A stretch of DNA of 64,000 nucleotides from positions 1-64,000 of the forward strand of contig NZ_FRFD01000014.1 in NCBI RefSeq assembly GCF_900143645.1. Reading direction: 5' to 3'. Origin of the DNA: Anaerocolumna xylanovorans DSM 12503 (lineage in GTDB: Bacteria > Bacillota > Clostridia > Lachnospirales > Lachnospiraceae). This document shows, one piece after another, positions 16,859 to 26,379 of this stretch. The translations under genes were made by a program, and so were the position numbers. The notes beneath the pieces were generated by a model, which searched no databases, was not told the origin of the DNA, and worked only from the letters and a program-made list of their open reading frames with translations. How positions within the stretch are numbered: the stretch's first letter is position 1; each line of letters starts with the position of its first letter.

Positions 16859-18710
16859 CCAGGGCTCTTAGAAAATCACAGTACCAGAATACCACTTCGG
16901 ATATGCGGTATAGTTCTGCTTCTTTGCCGTAGCTGCGCCATATTTCCTTATAATCATAGAACCAGCATTCTATCTTTTCTGCCAGTTCCCATGGCTGTGA
17001 TTTCCCCGGCATATCTTTTTTATAATAATCTCTGGCAATCACGGCGAAGATTTCATTAAAGAGTCCGATTCCCTTTGCTGCAACAAGATATGCTTTTGCT
17101 ATCTTACGCTTTGGAGTATCCAGATTCTTTACAGTCAGGTACATTTCCTGAACCAACTCTTTAAGTCGGTCATTTGCTTTGGGAATATCTGCTGCCGGAA
17201 GTTCAAAAATCCATTCGCACTTTTCCTTCACATTGCCTTCCCGTTCCATTTTTTCTTTCCACTCAACAGCATATCCCCAGGTAAAAATATCCTGTTTCTC
17301 CATTTCAGCAGTAATCTCTGCAAAATTACCGGATGCATCACCAAATTCCAGAAGAGATATCTGTCTGTTTATTTCCTCATATTCATCTATTGCCTGGTTC
17401 CAGGAAAAGGCTGCTCCGTATATCATAGCCGGTACCGAGAATTCCGGATGATTGATATGGCCATAATCACCCCAGTCCGTTATCAGAAGTCCTTCTGCCT
17501 GATATTTGTGGACATATTCGCACATTTTACTGATATTTTCATAAGCCCAGTCTAAGCGATTGATAAACCTCATCCAGCCTTGAACTCCCGGACACAGATA
17601 CTGCCTGGCACCCGATTCCTGAAGCTTCTTTATGTTCTCCTCGCAGACATTGGTATTATAATCCCAGTTAAGGCAGATAGCCTCCTTGGGAAGTTCCTTT
17701 ACGTTCTCTGTCTTTTGTAAAATAATATCTCCCCAAAACATAGGGACTCTTCCGTGTTCTATTATAATATCACACAGCTTATTTAAGAAATTGATATATA
17801 CCTTATCTTTTCCAAGAGCCTTGGCCGCTTCCCTGCTCTTTCCATTGCCCAAGTCAAAGGTTTCATCTGCACAGATATTAAACTTATCCGTACGGAACAG
17901 CACCATGAATTCTTCAAGCAGCCTCCTTATCAAAGCAATACTCTTATCATTGGTGGCATCCAGGGTATGATGCTGCATTCTGTCCTGCAAGGAAAATCTT
18001 GCACCGTAAGAACCCTCAAGTTCGCATAGCTCATGATAAGATGCAGTGGATAAGAGCTTGTGCAAATGCCCAAAGCTGGCAAGGGATGGTATCAGCTCAA
18101 TATTTAAATTGCTGCAGTATTCATCAAACTCCATAATTTCTTCCGCTGTTAAGGGGGTATCATCTCTCCATACCTCACTTAATCCCGTAAATAAGTAGCT
18201 GTGTTCGACATAGAGCTGGAGCTGATTTAGTTTATAATAACTCATCTTATCGGCCAGTTTTTTCAAAGAAGCAAGTGTCGGAATCCTTCCTCTTGTAACA
18301 TCAAAATAATATCCCCTTGCCTTTATATCCGGATAATCCTTAATGGTCAGACAGGTAAGAACCGCACCTTCTGAATATAGTATCTGGCTTAAGGTCTGCA
18401 CTCCATAAAGAAGCCCTTTGTGAGAACCGCCTTTTATGAGGATACCTTCTTCCTTTATCTCCAGAACATATTCCTCTTCCTTAAGTCCATCGGCAACCTC
18501 CAGAAGGATAGAACCCTCCTTAGTATGGGGGCCTTTTAATATCGGCAGAGAAAATCCCAGTATTTCTTCGATTTTGGATTTTAACAACTTTGCGTGATTT
18601 AACTCCCTGTTAGTTGCTTTCTGGGGGAGCAGAATTTTCGTCTCGTACTTTACAGCATAATGCCTTTCATGAAATACAGCTATCTGCTGTGGCTTTGGTA
18701 TAATAATCAT
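16848..18710 (-). CDS. GH20-like beta-N-acetylhexosaminidase
   Basis: An approximately 620-residue glycoside hydrolase. A small N-terminal alpha/beta domain is followed by the TIM barrel: GYYFDVTRGRIPTLASLKKL, NQLQLYVEHSYLF, and NICADETFDLG, where the DE pair matches the catalytic Asp-Glu of family 20. The C-terminal 200 residues look like a helical domain with many aromatic residues. No signal peptide is visible, so it may act in the cytoplasm on imported amino-sugar oligomers; the exact substrate is not clear. The ATG at 18710 is chosen for fit to the domain; an ATG at 18722 also exists. GGAAAGGG from a repeat element lies 13 nt upstream. Confidence 0.75.
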   Translation of the reverse strand: MIIIPKPQQIAVFHERHYAVKYETKILLPQKATNRELNHAKLLKSKIEEILGFSLPILKGPHTKEGSILLEVADGLKEEEYVLEIKEEGILIKGGSHKGLLYGVQTLSQILYSEGAVLTCLTIKDYPDIKARGYYFDVTRGRIPTLASLKKLADKMSYYKLNQLQLYVEHSYLFTGLSEVWRDDTPLTAEEIMEFDEYCSNLNIELIPSLASFGHLHKLLSTASYHELCELEGSYGARFSLQDRMQHHTLDATNDKSIALIRRLLEEFMVLFRTDKFNICADETFDLGNGKSREAAKALGKDKVYINFLNKLCDIIIEHGRVPMFWGDIILQKTENVKELPKEAICLNWDYNTNVCEENIKKLQESGARQYLCPGVQGWMRFINRLDWAYENISKMCEYVHKYQAEGLLITDWGDYGHINHPEFSVPAMIYGAAFSWNQAIDEYEEINRQISLLEFGDASGNFAEITAEMEKQDIFTWGYAVEWKEKMEREGNVKEKCEWIFELPAADIPKANDRLKELVQEMYLTVKNLDTPKRKIAKAYLVAAKGIGLFNEIFAVIARDYYKKDMPGKSQPWELAEKIECWFYDYKEIWRSYGKEAELYRISEVVFWYCDFLRALAKA

Positions 18711-18720
18711 ATAAATACCC

Positions 18721-18793
18721 ATGCCCTTTCCTGTACCTGCAAACTTTGGGCCGCAGGTACAAATTTGCATTTGAAAAATCTTGATTTTTCAAA
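18721..18793 (-). repeat. Two-hairpin intergenic element, copy d
   Basis: TTTGAAAAATC/GATTTTTCAAA (18770-18793) is followed by TGTACCTGC/GCAGGTACA and the tail AGGAAAGGGCATGGG. It lies between degV and the hexosaminidase gene, and the first hairpin comes soon after the degV stop. Confidence 0.55.
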
Positions 18794-18809
18794 CTACTCT
18801 CCTTTATAA

Positions 18810-19658
18810 TTATCTTTCTACAAATAGAATACCAAGTGTTTTCGGCCCGCAGTGACTGGAAATAACGGCTCCGGCATAGGTAATATGAATATTTTCAAAT
18901 ACTCCCAGCTGCTCAATTTCCTTATAAAGAAATTCAACCGTTTCTTCATCACACCCGGAATGGGTTATAAATACTCTTTCTGTATCAGCATCTTTAAGTT
19001 CCGGTATCAGGTCACTGTAATAGCTTGTTAGCGCTTTGCGGTTGGTACCTCTGTATTTTTTATCAACGCCCATCTTTCCATCTCTTACAGCAATCATGGG
19101 TTTTAACTGTAACACATTTCCCAGTAATGCGGCTACCGATGAACATCTTCCTCCCATGTGCAGGTATGCAAGGGTATCCACCACAAAGCTTGCCCTTACC
19201 TTATCCCGCATAGTGCTTACGATATAATCTTCTATTTCGCCGGCCGAAAAACCTTCCTGTGCCATGGTGGCTGCCTTTATTATCTGTAAGCCAATTCCGG
19301 TGGACAGATTTTTTGAATTTATAATATGTATTTTCTTGTATTCCAGATATTCTCCTGCCAGTCGTACAACATTACAGGAGGAAGACATATCCTCTGATAT
19401 ACCAAAAAACAGGATATCACTGTTTTCCTTCACAAATGGCTTTAATACCTCTACAGCGCTTTCCAGAGTGGGCGCTGCCGTTTTGGGCAAGCTGTTTTCT
19501 TTTTCAGCCCAGGTAAAAATATCATCCTTATTTATACTGACACCATCCAGATATGTATTGTCTCCCATTATAACGCATAACGGCATTATCGTTATATCGT
19601 ACTTTTCAAGCAGCTCTTTTGATAGATCACAGGTACTGTCAGCTATAATCTTTATCAT
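18810..19658 (-). CDS. DegV family fatty-acid-binding protein
   Basis: A 282-residue two-domain protein that starts MIKIIADSTCDLSKELLEKY, the DegV signature. ENSDILFFGISEDMSSSCN supplies the Ser residues that bind the fatty-acid carboxylate, and RCSSVAALLGNVLQLKPMIAV is the second conserved block. In Firmicutes such proteins (FakB) present fatty acids to the kinase FakA for incorporation into phospholipid. FakA is not in this window. The ATG at 19658 is chosen over 19676 because AGAGG lies about 10 nt upstream. Confidence 0.9.
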   Translation of the reverse strand: MIKIIADSTCDLSKELLEKYDITIMPLCVIMGDNTYLDGVSINKDDIFTWAEKENSLPKTAAPTLESAVEVLKPFVKENSDILFFGISEDMSSSCNVVRLAGEYLEYKKIHIINSKNLSTGIGLQIIKAATMAQEGFSAGEIEDYIVSTMRDKVRASFVVDTLAYLHMGGRCSSVAALLGNVLQLKPMIAVRDGKMGVDKKYRGTNRKALTSYYSDLIPELKDADTERVFITHSGCDEETVEFLYKEIEQLGVFENIHITYAGAVISSHCGPKTLGILFVER

Positions 19659-19718
19659 AATTGCTTTACCTCTCATTTTTTTGTTTCTATGCGGTATAGA
19701 ATTCTTCGAAGGGCAACA

Positions 19719-19758
19719 GTAAAAACAGCATAAACACCAAGTCCCATGCTGTTTTTAC
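19719..19758. terminator. Hairpin terminator at island/core boundary
   Basis: GTAAAAACAGCAT and ATGCTGTTTTTAC form a perfect 13-bp stem. On the minus strand the distal arm is itself T-rich. It could end transcripts coming from the biosynthetic cluster before degV. Confidence 0.6.
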
Positions 19759-19763
19759 CGTTT

Positions 19764-20449
19764 CCTTATTTCTTCATATAGATGATATGATACCACAAAT
19801 ACTTACATATTTACAAGAGTAAACTCCTTGAGTTTCCTCAGTTCTATCCATAAGCAAAGCTTTTGTCTGTATTGGTTTTTAACGACTTTCAAAAGGCCTT
19901 CAAACTTAGAACGTAAATTTACCACTAAAATGATTTATAAAAGCTTATACATTTATCAGAAGCTATCACCTGGTTAATATATTTTTTTGAGCTCTATCTT
20001 TTTAAGATAACGGACCTGGCTTTGTCACCACCTATTTGCTATACCTCTGGCTTCCATGGAACAGAGCTTTCCATTTTTGTACAGACATGATGTGAGTAGG
20101 TTATCCCTCTTCACGTTTATTTGATGACAAGATTTTCTACTCTATTCAGATAATCTACTTTTTATGTAATGGATAAATGGACAATTTTGTCCATAACTTG
20201 TTAACTCATTTACCGAGAAGTAGTCACAAAACCATTGACAAATCGACAAACTTTACGGTGAATCCGGCTAAATGTAATTCATTTTTTCGACCAGAAACGA
20301 TTTTTTGTTACCTATTAATTCTAGCGACCATACCGCCTATCAAAACTTTTTGTTATTGAAATACATAAATACTATCCTAATCTTTATCTCTCCCCAGAAA
20401 CATATTTCATATTACATGCTAATAACTAACGCCATAAATTATATTGAAT
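19764..20449. other. AT-rich intergenic stretch, no gene seen
   Basis: No open frame with a plausible start, RNA gene or repeat was recognised in these 690 bases. Base composition changes from the flanking core genes to the AT-rich cluster here, so it probably contains the left boundary of the acquired region. No direct repeat or integrase was seen to mark it. Confidence 0.5.
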
Positions 20450-23062
20450 TTATTTATTTGTTTGAATATATAAGTTTTTACTAATTGTATCTTTAACACT
20501 ATTTATCACACTACAGGCACTCTCGTCAGTCCCATATATTGGTTTGCTAAATATTACTTTTATTTTTATTCGTTTCCCATTTTTTCTAAAGTGTAAACCT
20601 TTTCTAGCTTTTGAATAAGCGTCATAAACTCCTATTAAAGTAACCGGAACAATAGGTATATCATTATTTTTTGCCAGTAAAGCTGCCCCATTTTGAAAAT
20701 TTGCCAAATTGCCATCATATGTCCTTGTGCCTTCAGGAAATATGACCAGGCTCTTCCCTTGTCGTATAAATTCAGTACCAAAACGTAATGTATTGGTTGC
20801 GTTACCAATTGATCTTCTATCAATTGGTAATCCATTAACAAGTCTCAAGAAATAACGTTTTAATTTAGTAGCAGTAAATTTATCCCAACAAAAACAATAT
20901 ATCTTTTCTTTCTCTTTTTCATTAAATGCAGATAATACAAGAATTGGATCCAGTTCTGATATATGGTTGGGGCAAAAAATAACTGGTGTATTTAATGGAA
21001 TATTTTCTTTTCCAATATAACTAATTTTATATGTTTTAATAAAAATCTTCTCTATAAATTTCAAAAAATTAGTATCAAATTTGTTTTTTAATATTGGATA
21101 CTCCCGCGCATCATAATCGTATTCTAATTCGACCTTTGTGCTTTCCTTTCCATCTATCATATTATATACATCCTGTACCGTTGTATCTGCTGAGAAAAAG
21201 GCACTATAATCCTTTCCAAATGTCTCCTCTAAAGATAAACATAATTGAAACATACTTAAGGAATCATATGCCAAATTATTATACAAATTCATTTCCGGTA
21301 ATATATCCAAATATTCCAAATTAATGGTAGAGCATTTCCTAATACTTTTTTTTACTTTTCCTTCCATTCCAGATAAATCATCTACACATTTTTCTGCTGA
21401 TACAATCTCTTTTTTTCCTTTTTCAGAATCTATTGCTATTTGTTTAAGATCAAACCGCCGAACTTTTCCCACACTAGTTTTTGGTAATTTATCAATAAAA
21501 AGAAGTTTTGAAACTCTATAATTGGATGGTATGCTCCCATTTTCAAACATTAAATATTGCCTGATTTTTGCCTGTTCTTTTGGAAGAATATCCCCTTCAA
21601 TAAACATTACTACCGTGTCATATTCCGTTTCATTCGAATATTGTACTCCACATACTGCAAAATTTAAATTCTTCAATACTTTTAATTTGGTATATACTTC
21701 TTCTATCGCTTCCGGGGATATTTTTTCTCCATTTTGCAGTAAAATAGCTTCCTTTCTACGTCCAGTGATTTTATATCTATCCTCACCGAGAGATATCGCT
21801 AAATCACCTGTTTTAAAGTAACCATCTTCTGTAAAAGCTTCATTTGTTGCTTCCTGATCCTTAAAATAACTTCGAAATAAGCAAGGACTTTTCACAACAA
21901 GTTCACCAATTCCATCTGGATCTATATTAATTAGTTTAACGTTTATAATTTCTCCTGTTACTTTTCCGGTGGGAATCGAATCATACTTGCCCAATTCCGT
22001 ACTTATTACTCCAACATTTGTTTCTGTTGTGGCGTATACGTTAATTATATCATAACCTAGAGCATTAAAATAATTCAGTACCTTGGGATTCAGAGCCGTA
22101 CCTCCCGACATGAGATTCATCATATTCTTCCCAAACATTTGTTTTCTAATTGAAGCAAATACATACTTTCCTAAATTAATATTATATTTTTTTCTTACTA
22201 ACAAAGATAAATTAATTAGTTTATTATTTATAATTCCAGCAATTTTTGGTTTCTCAGCGATTTTTTGTTCAACCTTGTTCATAAAAGCTTCATAAATTTT
22301 AGGTACCAAAACTACAAATGTAGGGTTAAATTCTATAAACACATTTGAAATCTTTATTGGATTGACGTTTTCTACCATATATAATTTACTTCTGGAATAT
22401 ATAGCAGCAAATGCTGCTGCCAAACCCGCTACATGGAATAATGGCAGCACTAATAATACATGAGTTTTTCTTTCCACAACACCTATTTTAGGAAATAATT
22501 GTTCAAACATTAATGTTTGTGACACAAAAGTCATTTCTACACCTTTCATTTTACTTGTTGTACCAGACGAAAAAAGGATAAAGGCCACTTCCTCATGAAC
22601 TTCTGTAGTTTTAGGCAAACTACTGCTTACTTGCTCTATCGATTTATCATAAAGGGTAACATCATCTACTATTTCTATAATAGGAACCATTTCATAATAT
22701 TCTTGAGGAATTTTAGGTAATTGAGAGCCTATAGTTACTATTGTTTTTACTTCTCCCAATTCCAATAAAGCCGAATACTCTTCTTTCGTAATTGAGTAAT
22801 CAATAAGCATTGGTACTATTCCAGCTTTAACAGCCCCTAAAAAAGCAAATAAGTAGTAAGGAGACGTAGGGGAAGAAATAAGAATTCTATCTCCTTTACT
22901 CAGTCCAAGCTTTACAAATAATTCTTCTGCCCTTTGTATTCTTTTACAAAACTCATTTCCTGTAAATAATTCAACATTTCCATTTTCCCGTTTATAATAA
23001 AGCATATTATTATCACCAAATTCTTTCATTGCTGATAATAACATATCACAAAAACTTTTCAT
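20450..23062 (-). CDS. AMP ligase - ACP - 1-acylglycerol-phosphate-type acyltransferase fusion
   Basis: An 870-residue protein of three parts. Residues 1-545 form an acyl/aryl-AMP ligase with the P-loop SSGTTSKMKG (165-174), the acid motif NVYATTET (341-348), YKTGDL-like KTGDLA and the terminal Lys in TSVGKVRR. Residues 560-640 resemble a carrier protein with the phosphopantetheine Ser in YDSLS (Ser601). Residues 665-870 form a PlsC-type acyltransferase with NHISELDP (699-706, the HX4D box) and FPEGTRT (775-781). It could load an acid on its own carrier domain and pass it to a hydroxyl or amine acceptor. It is the last gene of the cluster, 33 bp after a permease half. Confidence 0.85.
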   Translation of the reverse strand: MKSFCDMLLSAMKEFGDNNMLYYKRENGNVELFTGNEFCKRIQRAEELFVKLGLSKGDRILISSPTSPYYLFAFLGAVKAGIVPMLIDYSITKEEYSALLELGEVKTIVTIGSQLPKIPQEYYEMVPIIEIVDDVTLYDKSIEQVSSSLPKTTEVHEEVAFILFSSGTTSKMKGVEMTFVSQTLMFEQLFPKIGVVERKTHVLLVLPLFHVAGLAAAFAAIYSRSKLYMVENVNPIKISNVFIEFNPTFVVLVPKIYEAFMNKVEQKIAEKPKIAGIINNKLINLSLLVRKKYNINLGKYVFASIRKQMFGKNMMNLMSGGTALNPKVLNYFNALGYDIINVYATTETNVGVISTELGKYDSIPTGKVTGEIINVKLINIDPDGIGELVVKSPCLFRSYFKDQEATNEAFTEDGYFKTGDLAISLGEDRYKITGRRKEAILLQNGEKISPEAIEEVYTKLKVLKNLNFAVCGVQYSNETEYDTVVMFIEGDILPKEQAKIRQYLMFENGSIPSNYRVSKLLFIDKLPKTSVGKVRRFDLKQIAIDSEKGKKEIVSAEKCVDDLSGMEGKVKKSIRKCSTINLEYLDILPEMNLYNNLAYDSLSMFQLCLSLEETFGKDYSAFFSADTTVQDVYNMIDGKESTKVELEYDYDAREYPILKNKFDTNFLKFIEKIFIKTYKISYIGKENIPLNTPVIFCPNHISELDPILVLSAFNEKEKEKIYCFCWDKFTATKLKRYFLRLVNGLPIDRRSIGNATNTLRFGTEFIRQGKSLVIFPEGTRTYDGNLANFQNGAALLAKNNDIPIVPVTLIGVYDAYSKARKGLHFRKNGKRIKIKVIFSKPIYGTDESACSVINSVKDTISKNLYIQTNK

Positions 23063-23095
23063 ATCTATGCTTTCTCCTTGTAGACACTATTCTTT

Positions 23096-23626
23096 TTATG
23101 TTTTTGACAAACTTCTTTTTTCGTTTTCTGAAACAGAAGTATTTATTATAGCAGCGGTTAAAACTATGTTTATAAAGTTAAGCAGAAGCCTTATTAGCGT
23201 GTACTTCACCCCTAAGCTTTGCATTTCAAAAAGTAGCTGGGTTACTTTTATACTTGCCCATGCTCCCATAAAAATAAATATATTAAAAAAGGTAGCCCCT
23301 TTCTCTAAAAACATAATCGCTACCGGGAATGCCATATACAACGGACCAACCCCTACTGTACCAAGCAAAAATGCTACTATGCTTCCCTTCATTCCAGAAT
23401 TTTCACCCATAAGCTTTATCATTAAATCCTTACTTACCCATACATTTATAAGTCCTATCAATATCATAATAGGTGGAAGCACTATAAACATTTCCAGGAA
23501 ACTGGAATCATGAGGTGAAATAATAAATTTAAACTTATCATAATCCAAAAAGTAAATGATTAGATACAATATCAGGGCTAAAAGAATAATACTATATTCT
23601 TTTATCATATATACCATCTTCTTCAT
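23096..23626 (-). CDS. YraQ/UPF0718-like permease, C-terminal half
   Basis: A 176-residue membrane protein with about five hydrophobic segments. Features KLMGENSGMKGSIVAFLLGTVGVGPLYMAFPVA and QSLGVKYTLIRLLLNF match the permease family COG0701 (YraQ/ArsP), which is normally a single protein of about 300 residues. Here the two halves are separate adjacent genes, and each half carries the repeated L-GENSG-x-x-G core. It follows the other half by 16 nt and probably forms a heterodimer with it. The transported substrate is unknown. Confidence 0.65.
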   Translation of the reverse strand: MKKMVYMIKEYSIILLALILYLIIYFLDYDKFKFIISPHDSSFLEMFIVLPPIMILIGLINVWVSKDLMIKLMGENSGMKGSIVAFLLGTVGVGPLYMAFPVAIMFLEKGATFFNIFIFMGAWASIKVTQLLFEMQSLGVKYTLIRLLLNFINIVLTAAIINTSVSENEKRSLSKT

Positions 23627-23642
23627 ACATTACTTGTCCCCT

Positions 23643-24119
23643 TCACATGATAATTGTTACAACTGCAGAAGATAATATAGCAAAAAATATAGCAAGTACA
23701 TTCCTTTTTATTGCAATATTTTTCCTAAAGAACTCTATTTCCATGGGCAGCGTAAGCAGACCAACCATTGTTATTGTTGTTATAAATACGGTTACTTGAG
23801 CGTAACCTGCTCCCATCTTTAAAAGTTCTGCCGCCATTGGATAGGCAATCATGGTAGGTATAATTACGATGGAACCAAGTAAACACGCAATAAAAACGCC
23901 CAAAACGCCAGAGTTTTCACCCAATATTTTAGAAACAAACTCAGTATTCAAATAAGAAAGTAATATTGTTATTATTAAAAATAATCCAATCAACTTTGGC
24001 AGTAACTCGATCAAAGATGTGAATGCATATTTTAATGCCTGGCATGTTTTTTCTTTACTTTTGAAAAAAGAAACAAGCAATGTCAAAGCAATTATTATAT
24101 ACAATATGATAGTAAACAT
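23643..24119 (-). CDS. YraQ/UPF0718-like permease, N-terminal half
   Basis: A 158-residue membrane protein with four to five hydrophobic segments. The repeat core KILGENSGVLGVFIACLLGS is followed by VIIPTMIAYPMAAELLKMGA and ends with MEIEFFRKNIAIKRN and a last membrane segment. This is the partner of the next gene, and both derive from the same two-repeat permease fold. AAGGAG lies 10 nt before the ATG. It sits between the aldolase and its partner half. Confidence 0.65.
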   Translation of the reverse strand: MFTIILYIIIALTLLVSFFKSKEKTCQALKYAFTSLIELLPKLIGLFLIITILLSYLNTEFVSKILGENSGVLGVFIACLLGSIVIIPTMIAYPMAAELLKMGAGYAQVTVFITTITMVGLLTLPMEIEFFRKNIAIKRNVLAIFFAILSSAVVTIIM

Positions 24120-24198
24120 AATAGTTGGTCTCCTTCATAATAATTGCAATACCTATACTTAAATATGGATATTTCTTGCTAACTTGTAACTTTACTGT

Positions 24199-25062
24199 CT
24201 ACGCCTTATTATCTGATCCGAAGAGTATGATTTTTTCTGTTACTAGCTGTTTGATTGCTTCATATCCGGGATATAATAATTTTCTGGGGTCAAACCCTTT
24301 TCCTACTAAATCACTTCCGTTTTCTATATAGCTTCTTGTTGCCTGCGCAAATGCTATCTGGCATTCTGTATTTACATTAACTTTCGCAACTCCCAGTTGT
24401 ATGGCCTTTTTTATCATTTCATCTGAAATCCCTGTTCCGCCGTGCAAAACCAAAGGCATATCCTTAATTTCTTTTTTTATATCTGCCAGTGCGTCAAAAT
24501 TTAATCCTTTCCAATTTTCAGGATATTTTCCATGTATATTACCAATTCCGGCTGCCAAAGCTGTAATGCCTAAAGTTGCAATCTGCTTACATTCATCTGC
24601 TGAAGCAATTTCTCCTTCTCCAATGATTCCATCTTCTTCTCCACCTATAGCTCCCACTTCCGCCTCTAACGTAATGCAATTTTTATTTGCTAATTCAACC
24701 AGTTCCATAGTTCGAACCAAATTTTCATCTATAGAATACCCGGATCCATCGAACATGACAGACGAAAATCCTGATTTTATTGCTGCAATTGTTCCATTAT
24801 AGCTTCCATGGTCTAAATGCAGGGCTATCGGTACTTTAATCCTAAGATCTTTTATAAGTCCATTTACCATACCGACAACCGTATTATAACTTCCCATATA
24901 TTTAGCTGCACCTTCCGAAACCCCTAATATTACAGGAGAATTGCATTCTGTCGCAGCAACCAATATTGCTTTTGTCCACTCAAGGTTATTTATATTAAAG
25001 TGACCAATTGCATATCCGCCTTTTACCGCATCTTCTAGCATATTTTTCATATTAACTAACAT
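24199..25062 (-). CDS. Class II (zinc) aldolase, fructose-bisphosphate/tagatose type
   Basis: A 287-residue TIM-barrel aldolase. Zinc ligands are visible in ALHLDHGS, GNIHGKY and LVLHGGTG, and the phosphate-binding loop occurs in KVNVNTECQIAF. Such enzymes split or form the bond between dihydroxyacetone phosphate and an aldehyde. The ATG at 25062 (AGGAGG 7 nt upstream) is preferred to the ORF start at 25104, which would overlap the E1 gene. A sugar aldolase is unexpected in this cluster; it could provide a DHAP- or aldehyde-derived block, or serve a catabolic role with the DUF89 phosphatase nearby. This is inference. Confidence 0.85.
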   Translation of the reverse strand: MLVNMKNMLEDAVKGGYAIGHFNINNLEWTKAILVAATECNSPVILGVSEGAAKYMGSYNTVVGMVNGLIKDLRIKVPIALHLDHGSYNGTIAAIKSGFSSVMFDGSGYSIDENLVRTMELVELANKNCITLEAEVGAIGGEEDGIIGEGEIASADECKQIATLGITALAAGIGNIHGKYPENWKGLNFDALADIKKEIKDMPLVLHGGTGISDEMIKKAIQLGVAKVNVNTECQIAFAQATRSYIENGSDLVGKGFDPRKLLYPGYEAIKQLVTEKIILFGSDNKA

Positions 25063-25073
25063 ACCATTACCTC

Positions 25074-25832
25074 CTAATTTTTCTTGCAAGATACAGTCCC
25101 GCATACCTTACATTCCACATTTCTTTCAAGTTTTACCCGTTTAAAACTAGCATTCAATGCATTATAGTATAGCAACTCATTTTTTAATAGTTTACCAATA
25201 TTCAGACTATACTTAATTACTTCCATTGCCTGCAAGGAACCGATAACACCTGGTAAGGCACCAATAACTCCTATTTCTAATTTTTCATCATTTTCTTCAT
25301 ATTCATAAATACATTCATAGCAGGCAGTTTCTCCCGGTATGATTGTTGTTACATACCCCTCAAAATTAAAAATCGCTCCTTCTACTAAAGGTCTTTTTAA
25401 CTTGCAACATACTTTATTTACAATATATCTCGTTAAAGAATTATCCACAGCATTAACAATAATATCATAATGACGTATGATGCTTTCCGCATTTTCTTCA
25501 TCTATTAGGCAGTTATAAATTTCCACACATACATCCTTATTTAGCCGAGACAAAACAGTCTTCGCAGAATCAACTTTAGGTATTCCCACCGTATCTATGT
25601 TATGTATAATTTGTCTTTGCAAATTGCTTAGATCCACACAATCACAATCAACCAATCCTAATTTTCCGATTCCTGCTGCGGCTAAATATAAGGAGACTGG
25701 AGATCCTAACCCTCCTGTTCCAATAATTAAAACTTTTGTTTCCAACAGCTTTTTTTGCCCTTCTTCTCCAATATCTTTCAGTATCAGTTGCCTTCTATAC
25801 CTTTTTAATTGTTCTTCCGATAATTGCTGCAT
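25074..25832 (-). CDS. MoeB/ThiF-like E1 adenylyltransferase
   Basis: A 252-residue E1-like enzyme. The nucleotide loop is GTGGLGSP (38-45), followed by DLSNLQRQI and the acidic and Arg residues for ATP binding, with the zinc site in CYEC and CKVC. It adenylates the C-terminal Gly of a ubiquitin-like partner, almost certainly the small protein encoded 26 bp upstream. No rhodanese domain is present. The Cys seen in MoeB and ThiF in the crossover segment before GVIG is missing here (EKLEIGV), so a sulfur donor or covalent acceptor must come from elsewhere. AGAGAGG lies about 9 nt before the ATG. Confidence 0.85.
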   Translation of the reverse strand: MQQLSEEQLKRYRRQLILKDIGEEGQKKLLETKVLIIGTGGLGSPVSLYLAAAGIGKLGLVDCDCVDLSNLQRQIIHNIDTVGIPKVDSAKTVLSRLNKDVCVEIYNCLIDEENAESIIRHYDIIVNAVDNSLTRYIVNKVCCKLKRPLVEGAIFNFEGYVTTIIPGETACYECIYEYEENDEKLEIGVIGALPGVIGSLQAMEVIKYSLNIGKLLKNELLYYNALNASFKRVKLERNVECKVCGTVSCKKN

Positions 25833-25858
25833 CGTTTTTGTTCCTCTCTTTTTATTTC

Positions 25859-26131
25859 TCAGCCCCCAGCAAGTTGTAATAATATCTCAAGGACACTGTG
25901 TTCACCAAATTCTATCTGGTCATAATTGCTTTTATTAATCATTTTTCCATCAAGTGCTAATATTACACCTCTCTTTAACATCTTATCTTCATCAAAAATT
26001 TTATTTACTATTCCGGAACACTCCTTTAATAAGACACTGTATAACCCCTGCAAGTTAGAACAGCACACATTCAGTTCATTTTCATTTGCATCTTCACATA
26101 AATAACTTGGTAAAACAACTTTTAAATTCAT
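25859..26131 (-). CDS. ThiS/MoaD-like ubiquitin-fold protein with native Gly-Gly end
   Basis: A 90-residue protein that ends LLQLAGG followed directly by TGA. The pattern MNLKVVLP at the start, a helical region with LLKEC, and VILALDGKMIN with EFGEHSVLEILLQLAGG agrees with MoaD/ThiS sulfur carriers, which are activated at the last Gly. Because the Gly-Gly is already terminal, no proteolytic maturation is needed. It lies directly upstream of the E1 gene. It might form a thiocarboxylate or be conjugated to a target; which one cannot be told. Confidence 0.8.
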   Translation of the reverse strand: MNLKVVLPSYLCEDANENELNVCCSNLQGLYSVLLKECSGIVNKIFDEDKMLKRGVILALDGKMINKSNYDQIEFGEHSVLEILLQLAGG

Positions 26132-26379
26132 AATCTTTTCTCTCCTTGTATTATATAGTCATAGCTTTTTACCATTTTCCAGGTATAAGCTATTCTGTCA
26201 AGATGCTGTGATTAATTTCTCTCTCCAGCCACACAGGTAGTTTCAGATATGTTCTAATCACAGCCTCTTTGCCACATTGTTAATTAGTTAGCTACCTTCA
26301 AAGTACTGATGTCTCTAAAATATATTTTCACTCTTTATTTAGTAACAATTCTTTTTCGACTCGACTTTTAATAATTACT
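26132..26379. other. Intergenic region with long inverted repeat
   Basis: GCTGTGATTA (26205-26214) and TAATCACAGC (26255-26264) form a perfect 10-bp stem around a 40-nt interval. It lies between the formylglycine-enzyme-like gene and the ubiquitin-like gene. No T-tract follows on either strand, so it is not a standard terminator. Confidence 0.45.
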
